64,000 bases of DNA, from NCBI GenBank assembly GCA_963790965.1, contig CAWBQO010000003.1, positions 1,116,001-1,180,000 on the forward strand. The letters are read 5' to 3'. This DNA comes from CAWBQO01 sp963790965. GTDB taxonomy: Bacteria; Bacteroidota; Rhodothermia; Rhodothermales; DASSAV01. The first letter of the stretch is position 1. Every line of letters starts with the position of its first letter. This document shows, piece by piece, positions 16,631-25,380 of this stretch. Made by a program: the position numbers and the translations under genes. The notes beneath the pieces were generated by a model. The model was not told the DNA's origin. It made no database searches and was given only the letters and a program-made list of their open reading frames with translations.

Positions 16631-17773
16631 GTGATCCTTATTCTCCGCCCCGACGTGCAGCCCGAAGGTGCCGAATACCGGCAACTCATGGACCACCTCG
16701 CGCACCTCGAAAGCATTCAGACGCACGTCCACCGCGTACAGGGTACGGAACAGACGCTTACCGAAGTCTACCTGATCGGGCGCACTGCCTCACTGAGCGT
16801 AGACGTGATGAAGGTCCTGCCGGGCGTGGAGCGGGTCATCAGGATATCAGAACCGTATAGGGTGCTCGGACGCCACAAGCTGGACGACCGGCCCTCGCAC
16901 TTCGACTACAACGGCGTTCGTTTCAGCCAGGACAACCTGAATGTTTTCGCAGGCCTGTGCGCCGTCGACACGCCGGACCACGTCGAGCAGATGATGCGCG
17001 CGCTGCAGGAGAATGGACAGGTTTGCACGCGCATGGGTGCCTACAAGCCGCGCACCAGCCCGTACGCCTTCCAGGGACTTGCCGCGTCGTGCCTGCCGTG
17101 GGTTTTTGAGCTTGGCGGCAAGTACGGTATGCGGGTCATCGCCATGGAAGTGACGCACGAGTCGCACGTGGACGAGATCCGCGAAGCGCTCCGGCGCACC
17201 GGCTCTCCTACCGGCGTTATGCTCCAGATCGGCACACGAAACACGCAGAACTTCGAGCTGCTAAAGGCCGTAGGGCGGCAGCACGATTTTCCGGTGCTGA
17301 TCAAACGTGGATTCGGCATCACGCTCGACGAGTCGCTGAACGCTGCCGAGTACCTGGCGAGCGAGGGCAACACGCGCGTGGTCTTCGGCCTTCGAGGCAT
17401 GAAGTCGAACATGGGTGATCCGCATCGCAATTTCGTGGACTTCGCGCAGGTGCCGGCCGTGAAGCGGCTCACCCGGATGCCGGTGTGCATCGACCCGTCT
17501 CACTCCGTAGGCTCTCGGGAGCGCAGCCCGGAGGGCATTCTGGATGTCATGCACGTCACGGCCCAGGGCGTCATCGCAGGGGCAAACATGGTGCTCGTCG
17601 ACTTTCATCCAGCGCCGGGCAAAGCCCTCGTCGACGGCCCGCAGGCCATGCGAATGGAGGAACTGCCGTACTTTTTGGAAGACGTTCGCATTGCGCGGCG
17701 CGCCTACGAGGAACGGGCGGCAGCATCGCAGCGCTTTAAGGCAGAGACTGCCAATATTCCGCAGACGGCGTAG
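16631..17773 (+). CDS. aroF: 3-deoxy-7-phosphoheptulonate synthase (type I-beta, with ferredoxin-like domain)
   Basis: The 380-residue enzyme condenses PEP and erythrose 4-phosphate, the first step of the shikimate pathway. An N-terminal ferredoxin-like domain (about 1-85, ILILRPD to PGVERVIRI) resembles the regulatory domain of Thermotoga-type DAHP synthase. The barrel follows with AGLCAVDTPDHV, GAYKPRTSPYAFQG (about 138-151), LIKRGFG, GLRGM and IDPSHSVG (about 291-298). The start is a GTG at 16631, placing ILILRP right at the N-terminus. Tyrosine or phenylalanine feedback through the N-terminal domain is likely from known relatives. Confidence 0.92.
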   Translation: MILILRPDVQPEGAEYRQLMDHLAHLESIQTHVHRVQGTEQTLTEVYLIGRTASLSVDVMKVLPGVERVIRISEPYRVLGRHKLDDRPSHFDYNGVRFSQDNLNVFAGLCAVDTPDHVEQMMRALQENGQVCTRMGAYKPRTSPYAFQGLAASCLPWVFELGGKYGMRVIAMEVTHESHVDEIREALRRTGSPTGVMLQIGTRNTQNFELLKAVGRQHDFPVLIKRGFGITLDESLNAAEYLASEGNTRVVFGLRGMKSNMGDPHRNFVDFAQVPAVKRLTRMPVCIDPSHSVGSRERSPEGILDVMHVTAQGVIAGANMVLVDFHPAPGKALVDGPQAMRMEELPYFLEDVRIARRAYEERAAASQRFKAETANIPQTA

Positions 17774-17779
17774 GGCGCG

Positions 17780-18880
17780 TTATGCGTCGACGCCAACGGC
17801 TTCGGCGACATTGCTGAATCCATCGCGCTCGAGCAGGCTCACCAGTCCTTCTTTAATCGCTCGCAGAAGCCCGGGGCCTTCGTAGACGAGGCCGGTGTAG
17901 AGCTGCACGAGGGAAGCGCCCGCCCGGATCTTCCGGTAGGCCGACAGGGCGGAGCGCACCCCTCCTACCCCGATGATAGGCACCTGGCCGTGCGTTCGGT
18001 GGTAAAGATACCGAACGAGGGCTGTAGATCGCGCTTCGATGGGCGCTCCGCTCAGTCCGCCGCTCCCGATCAAGGCGAGTCGCTGATCGGGCGTATCGAG
18101 GCCGTCGCGGTCCGAAGCGGTGTTCGTCGCAACGTACCCGTGTACGCCGTGGACCGTTGCGATAGCGAGTAGCTCCTCTACCCGGCTGTCAAACGCCAGC
18201 TTTTCCGTGTAGGGAGGCGCGAGTTTGACAAGAACGGGTACTTCCAAGTTGAGGGCGCGGCGCTCTGCAAACAGCGCTTTAAGGAGCGGATGAAAAAGGT
18301 CAGGCTCTTCGAAGGTCTTGCCCTCGGCCGTGTTTGGGCACGATATGTTGATCGTGACATATTCCGCCAGCGGGGCAAGCGCTCGGAAGCTCGTTCGGAA
18401 ATCCTCGATGCCGGCCTCCCCAACGATGCGCGCATCATGGGTTTTCGCGATGTTGATGCCCAGCGGTCTCTCGCGTTCACCCGCACGCCCGCGAAGCCGC
18501 CGGGCCACTCGATCAGCGCCCTGGTTGTTCAGGCCCATCCGGTTGATGATCGCCTCGTCGTCTTCAAGCCGGAAGGCACGCGGACGAGGGTTGCCGCGCG
18601 ACGCCCGCGCGGTGACAGATCCCACTTCCGCAAAGCCGAATCCGAGCGCCGTCCAGAAGGACTCCAGCTCCGCATTCTTGTCAAATCCCGCTGCGAGTCC
18701 AACCGGGTTCGGAAAGGTGAGTCCGAGCAACGACTGTTCCAGCACGGCGTGTTCAAACCCGAACTGATCGGCAACCGTGGGATTGCCGAGACGCTGCGAC
18801 GCGCGCGCCGCCGCCAAGGTCAGGCGATGGGCGCGCTCGGCATCGAGTTGGAACAGGAAGGTGCGTACCTTATCGTACAT
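17780..18880 (-). CDS. pyrD: Dihydroorotate dehydrogenase (quinone), class 2
   Basis: The 366-residue flavoenzyme oxidises dihydroorotate to orotate in pyrimidine synthesis and reduces membrane quinone. The N-terminal amphipathic helices (YDKVRTFLFQLDAERAH) are the class 2 membrane-binding element. FMN contacts include NPVGLAAGFDKNAE (about 58-71), EVGSVT, NRMGLNNQG and the C-terminal GVGGV (about 315-319). The catalytic-base segment reads NISCPNT, with Cys where E. coli PyrD has Ser, an unusual feature for class 2. Convergent with the DAHP synthase gene, only 6 bases apart. Confidence 0.93.
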   Translation of the reverse strand: MYDKVRTFLFQLDAERAHRLTLAAARASQRLGNPTVADQFGFEHAVLEQSLLGLTFPNPVGLAAGFDKNAELESFWTALGFGFAEVGSVTARASRGNPRPRAFRLEDDEAIINRMGLNNQGADRVARRLRGRAGERERPLGINIAKTHDARIVGEAGIEDFRTSFRALAPLAEYVTINISCPNTAEGKTFEEPDLFHPLLKALFAERRALNLEVPVLVKLAPPYTEKLAFDSRVEELLAIATVHGVHGYVATNTASDRDGLDTPDQRLALIGSGGLSGAPIEARSTALVRYLYHRTHGQVPIIGVGGVRSALSAYRKIRAGASLVQLYTGLVYEGPGLLRAIKEGLVSLLERDGFSNVAEAVGVDA

Positions 18881-18968
18881 CGTTCGGTAGGTGCATTCGT
18901 GAAGTTGTTTAAGTTAACGCTCCAAACGTGTCCCGCAGACCCAGATTCCCTTTTCGCTCGTAATCTTT

Positions 18969-19766
18969 ATGGCCGTTGCCTTCGCCCAGATCGATGCCTT
19001 TACCGGCACGCCCTTTCGCGGAAATCCCGCCGCCGTGTGTTTGCTGCAAGAGTGGCAGAGCGTCGCCTGGCTCCAGTCCGTGGCAGCCGAGATGAACTTG
19101 TCGGAGACGGCCTTCCTCGTCCGCAGCGGCGACGCCTTTGACCTGCGCTGGTTTACGCCCACCGTCGAGGTCGACCTGTGCGGACATGCGACGCTCGCCG
19201 CCGCGCATTTTCTGTGGGAGAACGGCCTCGTCCCGCTCGCCTTGCCCGCACGCTTCGGGTCGCGCAGCGGCAACCTGACCGCCACGAAGGAGGGAGCATG
19301 GATTACGCTCGATTTTCCCCGCGCAGATTACCAGACCACCGACGCGCCTGAAGGTCTCGATGAAGCGCTCGGCGCACACGTTGAGGCGTGCTTCAAGACG
19401 GGCGACGACCTTATAACGATCCTGCCGTCCGCGAGCGAAGTTGAAGCCGCCGCGCCGGAGTGGGAGCACCTGAAGCTTCTCCCCTACCGCGCGGTCATTG
19501 TCACCGCGGCGGCGGAAGAGCTGCAGTGCGATTTCGTGAGCCGCTTCTTCGCGCCGGCGCTCGGCATTCCCGAGGACCCGGTGACCGGTTCAGCCCACTG
19601 CTCGCTTGCGCCCTTCTGGTCGGAACGTTTGGGCAAAAGGTCGCTCTCTGCGCGGCAAGCTTCTTCGCGCGGCGGTGAACTGCGCCTGCAGGTGCTCCCG
19701 GAGCGCGTGCTGATCTCAGGAAGAGCAGTCACTGTTATGCGGGGGGAGCTTCTGCCAACCCGATGA
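18969..19766 (+). CDS. PhzF-family isomerase/epimerase-like protein
   Basis: The 265-residue protein has the two-domain diaminopimelate-epimerase-like fold of PhzF. It shows FAQIDAFTGTPFRGNPAAV at 4-22 and MNLSETAF (about 44-51, where the Glu is the catalytic acid of PhzF). It continues with LRWFTPTVEVDLCGHATLAAAH (about 59-80) and, in the C-terminal half, FVSRFFAPALGIPEDPVTGSAHC. Substrate is not predictable and most members are uncharacterised. It is divergent from pyrD with an 88-base gap. Confidence 0.88.
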   Translation: MAVAFAQIDAFTGTPFRGNPAAVCLLQEWQSVAWLQSVAAEMNLSETAFLVRSGDAFDLRWFTPTVEVDLCGHATLAAAHFLWENGLVPLALPARFGSRSGNLTATKEGAWITLDFPRADYQTTDAPEGLDEALGAHVEACFKTGDDLITILPSASEVEAAAPEWEHLKLLPYRAVIVTAAAEELQCDFVSRFFAPALGIPEDPVTGSAHCSLAPFWSERLGKRSLSARQASSRGGELRLQVLPERVLISGRAVTVMRGELLPTR

Positions 19767-19770
19767 ATCA

Positions 19771-19800
19771 GGCGGGGCGCGCCTTTCAGCACGCCCCGCC
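19771..19800. terminator. Hairpin between converging phzF-like and OM-protease genes
   Basis: GGCGGGGCGCGC (19771-19782) pairs with GCACGCCCCGCC (19789-19800), 11 of 12 positions matching, around a six-base loop. It lies between the 3' ends of two convergent genes and can serve both. Confidence 0.65.
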
Positions 19801-19818
19801 ACGCAATACCTCAATTCC

Positions 19819-22800
19819 TTACCAGCCCGGCATCAACTGGAAGCCGAAATGCCAGCCCTGTCCCGGTCGCTGGAAGGGAAAGGCGTAGTACGTCTCGAGG
19901 ATCAAATAGCCAAGCAGATTCACGCGCGCCGAGACGCCGACGCTCGTTACCGGAATGCGCTCGGTGGAGTTGCGCTTGAACTTCAACACCGGCGGATCAC
20001 TCGCCGTCCACGCAACGCCGGCATCTGCGAAGAGCGCGAGATCCGTCGGTAAGTACGGGAAATTGATGAGCGAAACGCCCTCGATACCCAGAAGCGGAAT
20101 GCGAAACTCGGCGCTACCCATCGCAAGACGGCTACCGAAAAGCCGATCTGCCTCAGCACACGACGAGACACCGTCCCCTTCCTCCACGCGTGTACACTCC
20201 GACTGACTGAAGTTGTTGAGGTTGTAGCCGCGAATGAAGCCCTGATAATAGGAGTAGCCCAGATATTCCTGCCAGAACACCGCGTCACGATTGCTCTCGT
20301 CCGCACCGTAGTTGCCCACGTGGAGACCTCGGAAGGCAAACGTGAACGGGCGCGCGTAAAGGTAGCGCCTGTAATCCGCCGTGACGGAGAGGAAGGAGTT
20401 CGTCCCCACAAGCGGTGCCACCTGGAACCGGTAGCGTCCACCGGCAATCGGCGAGGTGAAGCCCATTCGCGAATAGTCGCCGACGAGGCCGAGCGAGGCG
20501 GTCGCGAAGTAGATCGGGTCCGGCTCGGTCAAGATGGCGAGCAGTTGCTGATGGGCCGGATTGTTCTCGTCCAGATCCTCGCGTTTGATCCGGTTTCGGG
20601 TCGTGTAGTAGTTGGAGAGGCCATACAACTCCATCTCGTAGTCGAACCCGTAGCGCATGAAGCCGAGGCTACTTTCCAACCGTCGCGTTTGAGAAAGCGG
20701 ATACTGCGCGATGCCGCTCAGTTGATCAATGAATATCCGCTGGTACAGGTTGAAGTAGGAGAACTGGTTCGTTTCCGGGTCGGTCACGTAGCCACCCCGT
20801 CCGTAGAGAACGGGAATATGCCCTCCTCCGAAGCCCCAGTTAAGACGATTGCCCTGGTTGAGGTAAGACGCCTGTGCGCCGATATCTTTGAAGGTGCCGT
20901 TCGCCTGCGCCACCAGCGTCAGGTTCTGATTTCCCAGCATGTCGCTGAAAAAGAAACCGACGCCGCCGCCTGCGCGCGTGCCAAACGGCCCGCCCACCGA
21001 AACGCCCACCGAAGGAGGCGCGACGTAATCGAGCTTGAGCCGCGGGCTGTATCTGCGAATCTCGTACTCAACCGAAGCGGGCGGAAGGCCTGTCAGCGGG
21101 TCGTTCAGGTAGCCGCCCACGAGTCCGGCCGAAACAGCGCGAAGGGGCGGCAGGGTACCCGCGGTGGCCACGCCCTCCGACTCCGGACGGACCGGGGTGC
21201 CCACCGTTTCCGACACTGCAAGCGAATGGACGTTATAGTCGCTCTGGTTCGAGAAAACGGAGAACATCATGCGCCCGCTCTGGGCCGCCACCGTCATGGC
21301 CGGAGAGAGATCGGTGATCCCGCTCACGCCGGTCTTCAGATAGGTCACCCGGAAAAGCTCGCCCGTGTTAAGCACCATCCGATAGATGTCTTTGAATCCG
21401 TCCTGATCGGAAATGAAGTAAAGACTGCGGCCGTCGGGTGAGAATTGCGGATTATGATGCTGCGCCGGTCCGAAAGGCCGAAGCACCTGGATCTGGTTCG
21501 CCGACAGGTCAAAGAGCGCCAGGCGCATCTCCGAATACTCCAGGTTCTTGAAATCAGTGCCACCCGGGCCGCGATCCGTCGTGAAGGCAATCATTCGCCC
21601 GTCCGGCGACCAGGCCGGCTGCATATCGGCGAACTGATCGTCCGTCAACTGCCGCACTTCGCGCGTATCCACATCGAGCAAGTAAAGGTCGCTGATGCCG
21701 CCCTGGATGCCTGCAAACGCGATGGTCTTCCCGTCTGGCGACCACGCAGGGTTGGACATGGCTCCCACGTCCCGAACCATGATGCGGCGGTCGACCTGCT
21801 CTGTTTCTACGTCGTAGATGGTAAGCTCGTTTTCACCCTGAGCGAACGTGACGAAGGCGAACTTGCGTCCGTCCGGCGACCACGTCCCGGCCGTGTTGAT
21901 GAACCGCAGCGCGTCGAAGTGGGCGTCCGAGTTCATGTCCACGAGCTTCTTGATCACCTTGCCCGTTTCCGCATCGGCAATGAAGAGATTGATGCTGATC
22001 ACGTCCCGCTCGGAAAGAAACGCAACGTACTTGCCGTCCGGACTGACCGCCGGCGAGATGTTCATTTTACCGGCGTCGATTTCGTCCGAAAGAACGATGC
22101 GGCCGACGGAATCCGGATGGGTACGGCCCTCCATGAGCGGCGTGTACGTGGTCCTGACCACATCCGCCCATTCGTGCGAGAGCGAGTCGCTCGTGATGCC
22201 ATAAGTATAAACGAAAGCCGAATCGATGCCGATGCGCCCGGCGAGGCGGTAGAGCGCAGCCAGCGAGGCATCCCCGTATTTACCGCCGAGGTAGGCCATG
22301 TAGGCCTGTCCATAGCGATAGGGGAAATAGCGCTGATCGCGCGTCAACTGGTCCATCGTCGGCAGATCGTCCTGAAGGACGGCGTTACGCAGCCACATCG
22401 CCGTGTGCGGATCAACGCGGCCGACGGACAGATATTCTGCGGTGCCTTCGACAAGCCAGAGCGGCAGAAGACCCAGGTTGAACCGTGCGCTATCGGCGGC
22501 CGAGAAGGCAATGTCATACTGGAACGAGTGGACGAGCTCGTGCCCGAGCACGTGATCGGTACTGCCGTAGGCACCCGTAAGCGGCATCACCACGCGCTGC
22601 TTCAGCCCTTCGGTAACGCCTCCCGTGCCCTCGCCAATAAAGCCGCCGATCACGTTCGTTTGCTGGAAGTCCGCATCGTTTGCGTAGAGAATGACGGCGC
22701 GGCGCTTGTCAAAGTCGCGCAGAAACGTGCGCGAGTGGCGGCGATACCAGCGCTCCGCCATGCGCGCGGCGTCCTTTACCGCCTCTTCCTCTTCCGGGTA

Positions 22801-22959
22801 GAAGTAGATGTCGAAATGGTCCGTCCGCAGAATCTTGAAGTCGAAGTTGTCATACTGGACCTTATTGCGGCCGAAGTACTGCGCCGCTGCGGGGAGAGCG
22901 GTGAACGCTACGAGAAAGAGCACGGCGGCGAGCGCCGTCAGTCGGGTGCGTCTGTGCAT
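19819..22959 (-). CDS. Secreted gluzincin-like protease domain, TolB-like propeller and outer-membrane barrel
   Basis: The 1046-residue protein has a Sec signal (about 8-26, ends PAAAQ). A protease-like domain follows with HELVHSFQYD (zinc ligands His140, His144, catalytic Glu141) and a downstream WLVEGTAEYLS (Glu171 or Glu175 as third ligand), a gluzincin arrangement. From about 260 to 590 there are repeated SPDGK/WSPDG blades (PD40/TolB type). The rest resembles a BamA/surface-antigen barrel and ends in an aromatic residue (PGW), as outer-membrane barrels do. The start at 22959 was chosen because the signal peptide begins there; the frame is open 126 bases further. The substrate is unknown. 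Confidence 0.85.
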   Translation of the reverse strand: MHRRTRLTALAAVLFLVAFTALPAAAQYFGRNKVQYDNFDFKILRTDHFDIYFYPEEEEAVKDAARMAERWYRRHSRTFLRDFDKRRAVILYANDADFQQTNVIGGFIGEGTGGVTEGLKQRVVMPLTGAYGSTDHVLGHELVHSFQYDIAFSAADSARFNLGLLPLWLVEGTAEYLSVGRVDPHTAMWLRNAVLQDDLPTMDQLTRDQRYFPYRYGQAYMAYLGGKYGDASLAALYRLAGRIGIDSAFVYTYGITSDSLSHEWADVVRTTYTPLMEGRTHPDSVGRIVLSDEIDAGKMNISPAVSPDGKYVAFLSERDVISINLFIADAETGKVIKKLVDMNSDAHFDALRFINTAGTWSPDGRKFAFVTFAQGENELTIYDVETEQVDRRIMVRDVGAMSNPAWSPDGKTIAFAGIQGGISDLYLLDVDTREVRQLTDDQFADMQPAWSPDGRMIAFTTDRGPGGTDFKNLEYSEMRLALFDLSANQIQVLRPFGPAQHHNPQFSPDGRSLYFISDQDGFKDIYRMVLNTGELFRVTYLKTGVSGITDLSPAMTVAAQSGRMMFSVFSNQSDYNVHSLAVSETVGTPVRPESEGVATAGTLPPLRAVSAGLVGGYLNDPLTGLPPASVEYEIRRYSPRLKLDYVAPPSVGVSVGGPFGTRAGGGVGFFFSDMLGNQNLTLVAQANGTFKDIGAQASYLNQGNRLNWGFGGGHIPVLYGRGGYVTDPETNQFSYFNLYQRIFIDQLSGIAQYPLSQTRRLESSLGFMRYGFDYEMELYGLSNYYTTRNRIKREDLDENNPAHQQLLAILTEPDPIYFATASLGLVGDYSRMGFTSPIAGGRYRFQVAPLVGTNSFLSVTADYRRYLYARPFTFAFRGLHVGNYGADESNRDAVFWQEYLGYSYYQGFIRGYNLNNFSQSECTRVEEGDGVSSCAEADRLFGSRLAMGSAEFRIPLLGIEGVSLINFPYLPTDLALFADAGVAWTASDPPVLKFKRNSTERIPVTSVGVSARVNLLGYLILETYYAFPFQRPGQGWHFGFQLMPGW

Positions 22960-23504
22960 GAACGTTGCTTGTAATAGTCCTTTGATTACCTGTGGAAGCC
23001 GGCGTCCCGGCACTCCGCCCGTGGCTGCGCGCGTATGAACTTTTACGTCCGGACGGCAACCGTTCTTAAGCGCATCATTGTACATAATGTAGGTCGCCTT
23101 CCGAGCGCCGGTATACAGTTCAACGGGAAGCAGGAGGGTAAAAACATGGCCCTGACCCCTTTCGCTGCGAAAAACCTGCCGGCGGGTATGCTGACGCTCC
23201 GTAATTCAACAATCGGTCCGGCCGTACGTTATGGCAGTTAATCTACTTTCTTTACCTGCAGCGAGGCCCCGTGTTCAGGATCGAACGAAGGCGTGTGTAA
23301 CATTGGTGTTGAAGCGTCCGTGACCTGCAGTGTTTACAGGGACTTCGAGCGTACAGATTACAGATTTATATGCGGGGCGGCAGGCTTCTTGCAACGCCTT
23401 TCGTTATTTACGTCCAGGGCCACCCGGCAAAGGAACTGCCGTCCCGTTCTGGTTCGTTCTGTTCTCGAGCGCAGTGTTACGGTAGCCCCAGATCTCGAAT
23501 CGTC
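22960..23504. other. Intergenic region between divergent OM protease and PBP2 genes
   Basis: No credible gene is seen in this 545-base stretch. Short open frames on both strands have no recognisable product or start signal. AT-rich patches occur near 23225-23250 and 23350-23372 (ACAGATTTATAT), which may hold promoters for the two divergent genes, but no element matches a consensus well. Confidence 0.4.
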
Positions 23505-25346
23505 ATGGATGAGTATCGCGTCAGAGTAAGAATATTCGCTTCTATTGTGCTGGTGGTGCTATGCATCCTCGGTCTCCGGCTGGCAAAGCTGCAGATCCTG
23601 GATGCCAAGAACTATACCACCGAATCCCGTAGCAATGCCGTTCGCGAAATGCGCGTGCAGCCGGCTCGCGGCGCGATTATGGACCGCAACGGGCAGCTCA
23701 TCGTCGACAATGTGCAGACGTTCACGATAACGCTCACGCCGCGCTACTTCGACGAACAAAAGATCGGACTCTTGTCGACGCTCATGCAGGTGCCGGATTC
23801 ACTCGTCGAGGCCCGGCTGGCGGAAGCGAAGAAGCGCAGTCCGTTTCAGCCCAGCAAGTCGTTTCGGGAAGTCCCTTACGCCATCTTCAGCCGCGTTCTC
23901 GAAAACCACTACCGTTTGCCGGGGGTGAACTTCGAAGTCGACCAGAAGCGGCGCTACCTCACGCGCGCCCGCGCGCCCCACGCGCTCGGATACATTCGCG
24001 AAATCACCCGCAACGAACTCGACCGCCGCAGGCAGGACGGCTACCGCCAGGGAGACATCATCGGGATGACGGGGCTGGAGAAGAACTACGAATACTATCT
24101 ACGAGGCCGGCTTGGCAGCGAGTTTCGTCTTGTGAACGTTCATGGTCGGCAGTTCGACTCCTACCTCGGCGGTTCTCAGGACAAGGTGCCCTCGAGCGGT
24201 TACAGCCTGAAACTGGCGATGGACAGCCGCGTCCAGGCGCTCGCGGAGAGCTTGTTTGTGAACAAGCGCGGGGCGGCGGTGGCGCTCGATCCGCACAACG
24301 GCGGCATCATCGCCATGGTGAGCGCGCCAAGCTACAATCCGGAAATCTTCACCCACTCCATTGACCCGGAAACCTGGCACTGGCTTAACAACAGCCCGGA
24401 AAAGCCGCTGTTGAACCGTGCCACGATGAACCTCATGCCACCGGGATCCACCTGGAAGCCGTTCATGGCGCTGATGGCCCTTCAGGAGGGTCTCATAAAG
24501 CCGGGAGAGACGTACACCTGCCGCGGCGGGCACCCGCTCGGGCACGGCCGCTACTTCACCTGCATGGGCGTCCATGGAGCGCTCGACGTGGTCGGTGCCA
24601 TCAAGAACTCCTGCAACACGTTCTTCTTCGAAATGATGAACCGCGCGGGCGTGCAGCGCGTGCATGATTATGCAAACCTGTTCGGCTTCGGCAAGCTCGT
24701 TCCTCTCGAAATAGACGAGCAGACACCCGGACTCGTAGCTGATACCGCTTACTTCAACCGGAAGGTGGGTAACCCGAACTGGGGCTACGGCTGGTACTTG
24801 AGCATGGGCATCGGGCAGGGCGACATGGGCGTTACACCCATGCAGCTCGCTCGCTACGCCGCCGCCGTCGGAAACAAGGGAACGCTGTACGCGCCGCACT
24901 TTGTGGAGTCGCTCGTGAATCCGGAGACGGGCGAGGTGATCTACCCGGCCATTCCGGCCCCTCAGAAGCTGCCCATCGAGGAGAAGTACTTCGACCTCGT
25001 GCGCCTCGGCATGAAGAAGGTCATGGAAGAGGGCACGGGCCGGCTCGCGCAGATCAAGGGGATTCCGGCAGGCGGGAAGACCGGAACCGCGCAGGCACCG
25101 GGACTGAACCGCAAGGACAACTCTCTCTTCCTGATGTACGCTCCCTGGGACGATCCTCAGATCGCCGTGGCTGTGGAAGTTGAAAACGCCGGATATGGCG
25201 CTTCGGCCGCCGCTCCCATTGCTAGCCTGATGGTTGAACTCTACCTTACAGGCAAACTCCCGCCGGCCAATGACATCCGCTGGATACGCGCCCTGTCGGC
25301 GGAGAGCCAGGCCTTGCCGGGCGAGCGCCGGTCGGAAACAGACTAA
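23505..25346 (+). CDS. mrdA: Penicillin-binding protein 2 (elongation transpeptidase)
   Basis: The 613-residue transpeptidase crosslinks lateral-wall peptidoglycan together with RodA. A cytoplasmic stub and membrane helix (about 8-28) precede the dimerisation domain with QPARGAIMDRNGQLI (about 51-65). The transpeptidase motifs are STWK with the nucleophile Ser315, KNSCNT (SxN) and KTGTAQ (525-530). The ATG at 23505 is preferred because it puts the anchor at the N-terminus. rodA follows 34 bases downstream. The mreBCD genes that often precede this pair are not in the window. Confidence 0.95.
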   Translation: MDEYRVRVRIFASIVLVVLCILGLRLAKLQILDAKNYTTESRSNAVREMRVQPARGAIMDRNGQLIVDNVQTFTITLTPRYFDEQKIGLLSTLMQVPDSLVEARLAEAKKRSPFQPSKSFREVPYAIFSRVLENHYRLPGVNFEVDQKRRYLTRARAPHALGYIREITRNELDRRRQDGYRQGDIIGMTGLEKNYEYYLRGRLGSEFRLVNVHGRQFDSYLGGSQDKVPSSGYSLKLAMDSRVQALAESLFVNKRGAAVALDPHNGGIIAMVSAPSYNPEIFTHSIDPETWHWLNNSPEKPLLNRATMNLMPPGSTWKPFMALMALQEGLIKPGETYTCRGGHPLGHGRYFTCMGVHGALDVVGAIKNSCNTFFFEMMNRAGVQRVHDYANLFGFGKLVPLEIDEQTPGLVADTAYFNRKVGNPNWGYGWYLSMGIGQGDMGVTPMQLARYAAAVGNKGTLYAPHFVESLVNPETGEVIYPAIPAPQKLPIEEKYFDLVRLGMKKVMEEGTGRLAQIKGIPAGGKTGTAQAPGLNRKDNSLFLMYAPWDDPQIAVAVEVENAGYGASAAAPIASLMVELYLTGKLPPANDIRWIRALSAESQALPGERRSETD

Positions 25347-25380
25347 ATCTTAGCAGCCTTTACGGACGAGCAGCCCCGCC

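Noticed and set aside
20320..22974. Two long plus-strand frames (373 and 509 codons) opposite the OM protease gene
   Set aside because: The minus-strand protein has clear motifs across the same region. The plus frames are typical high-GC antisense shadows.
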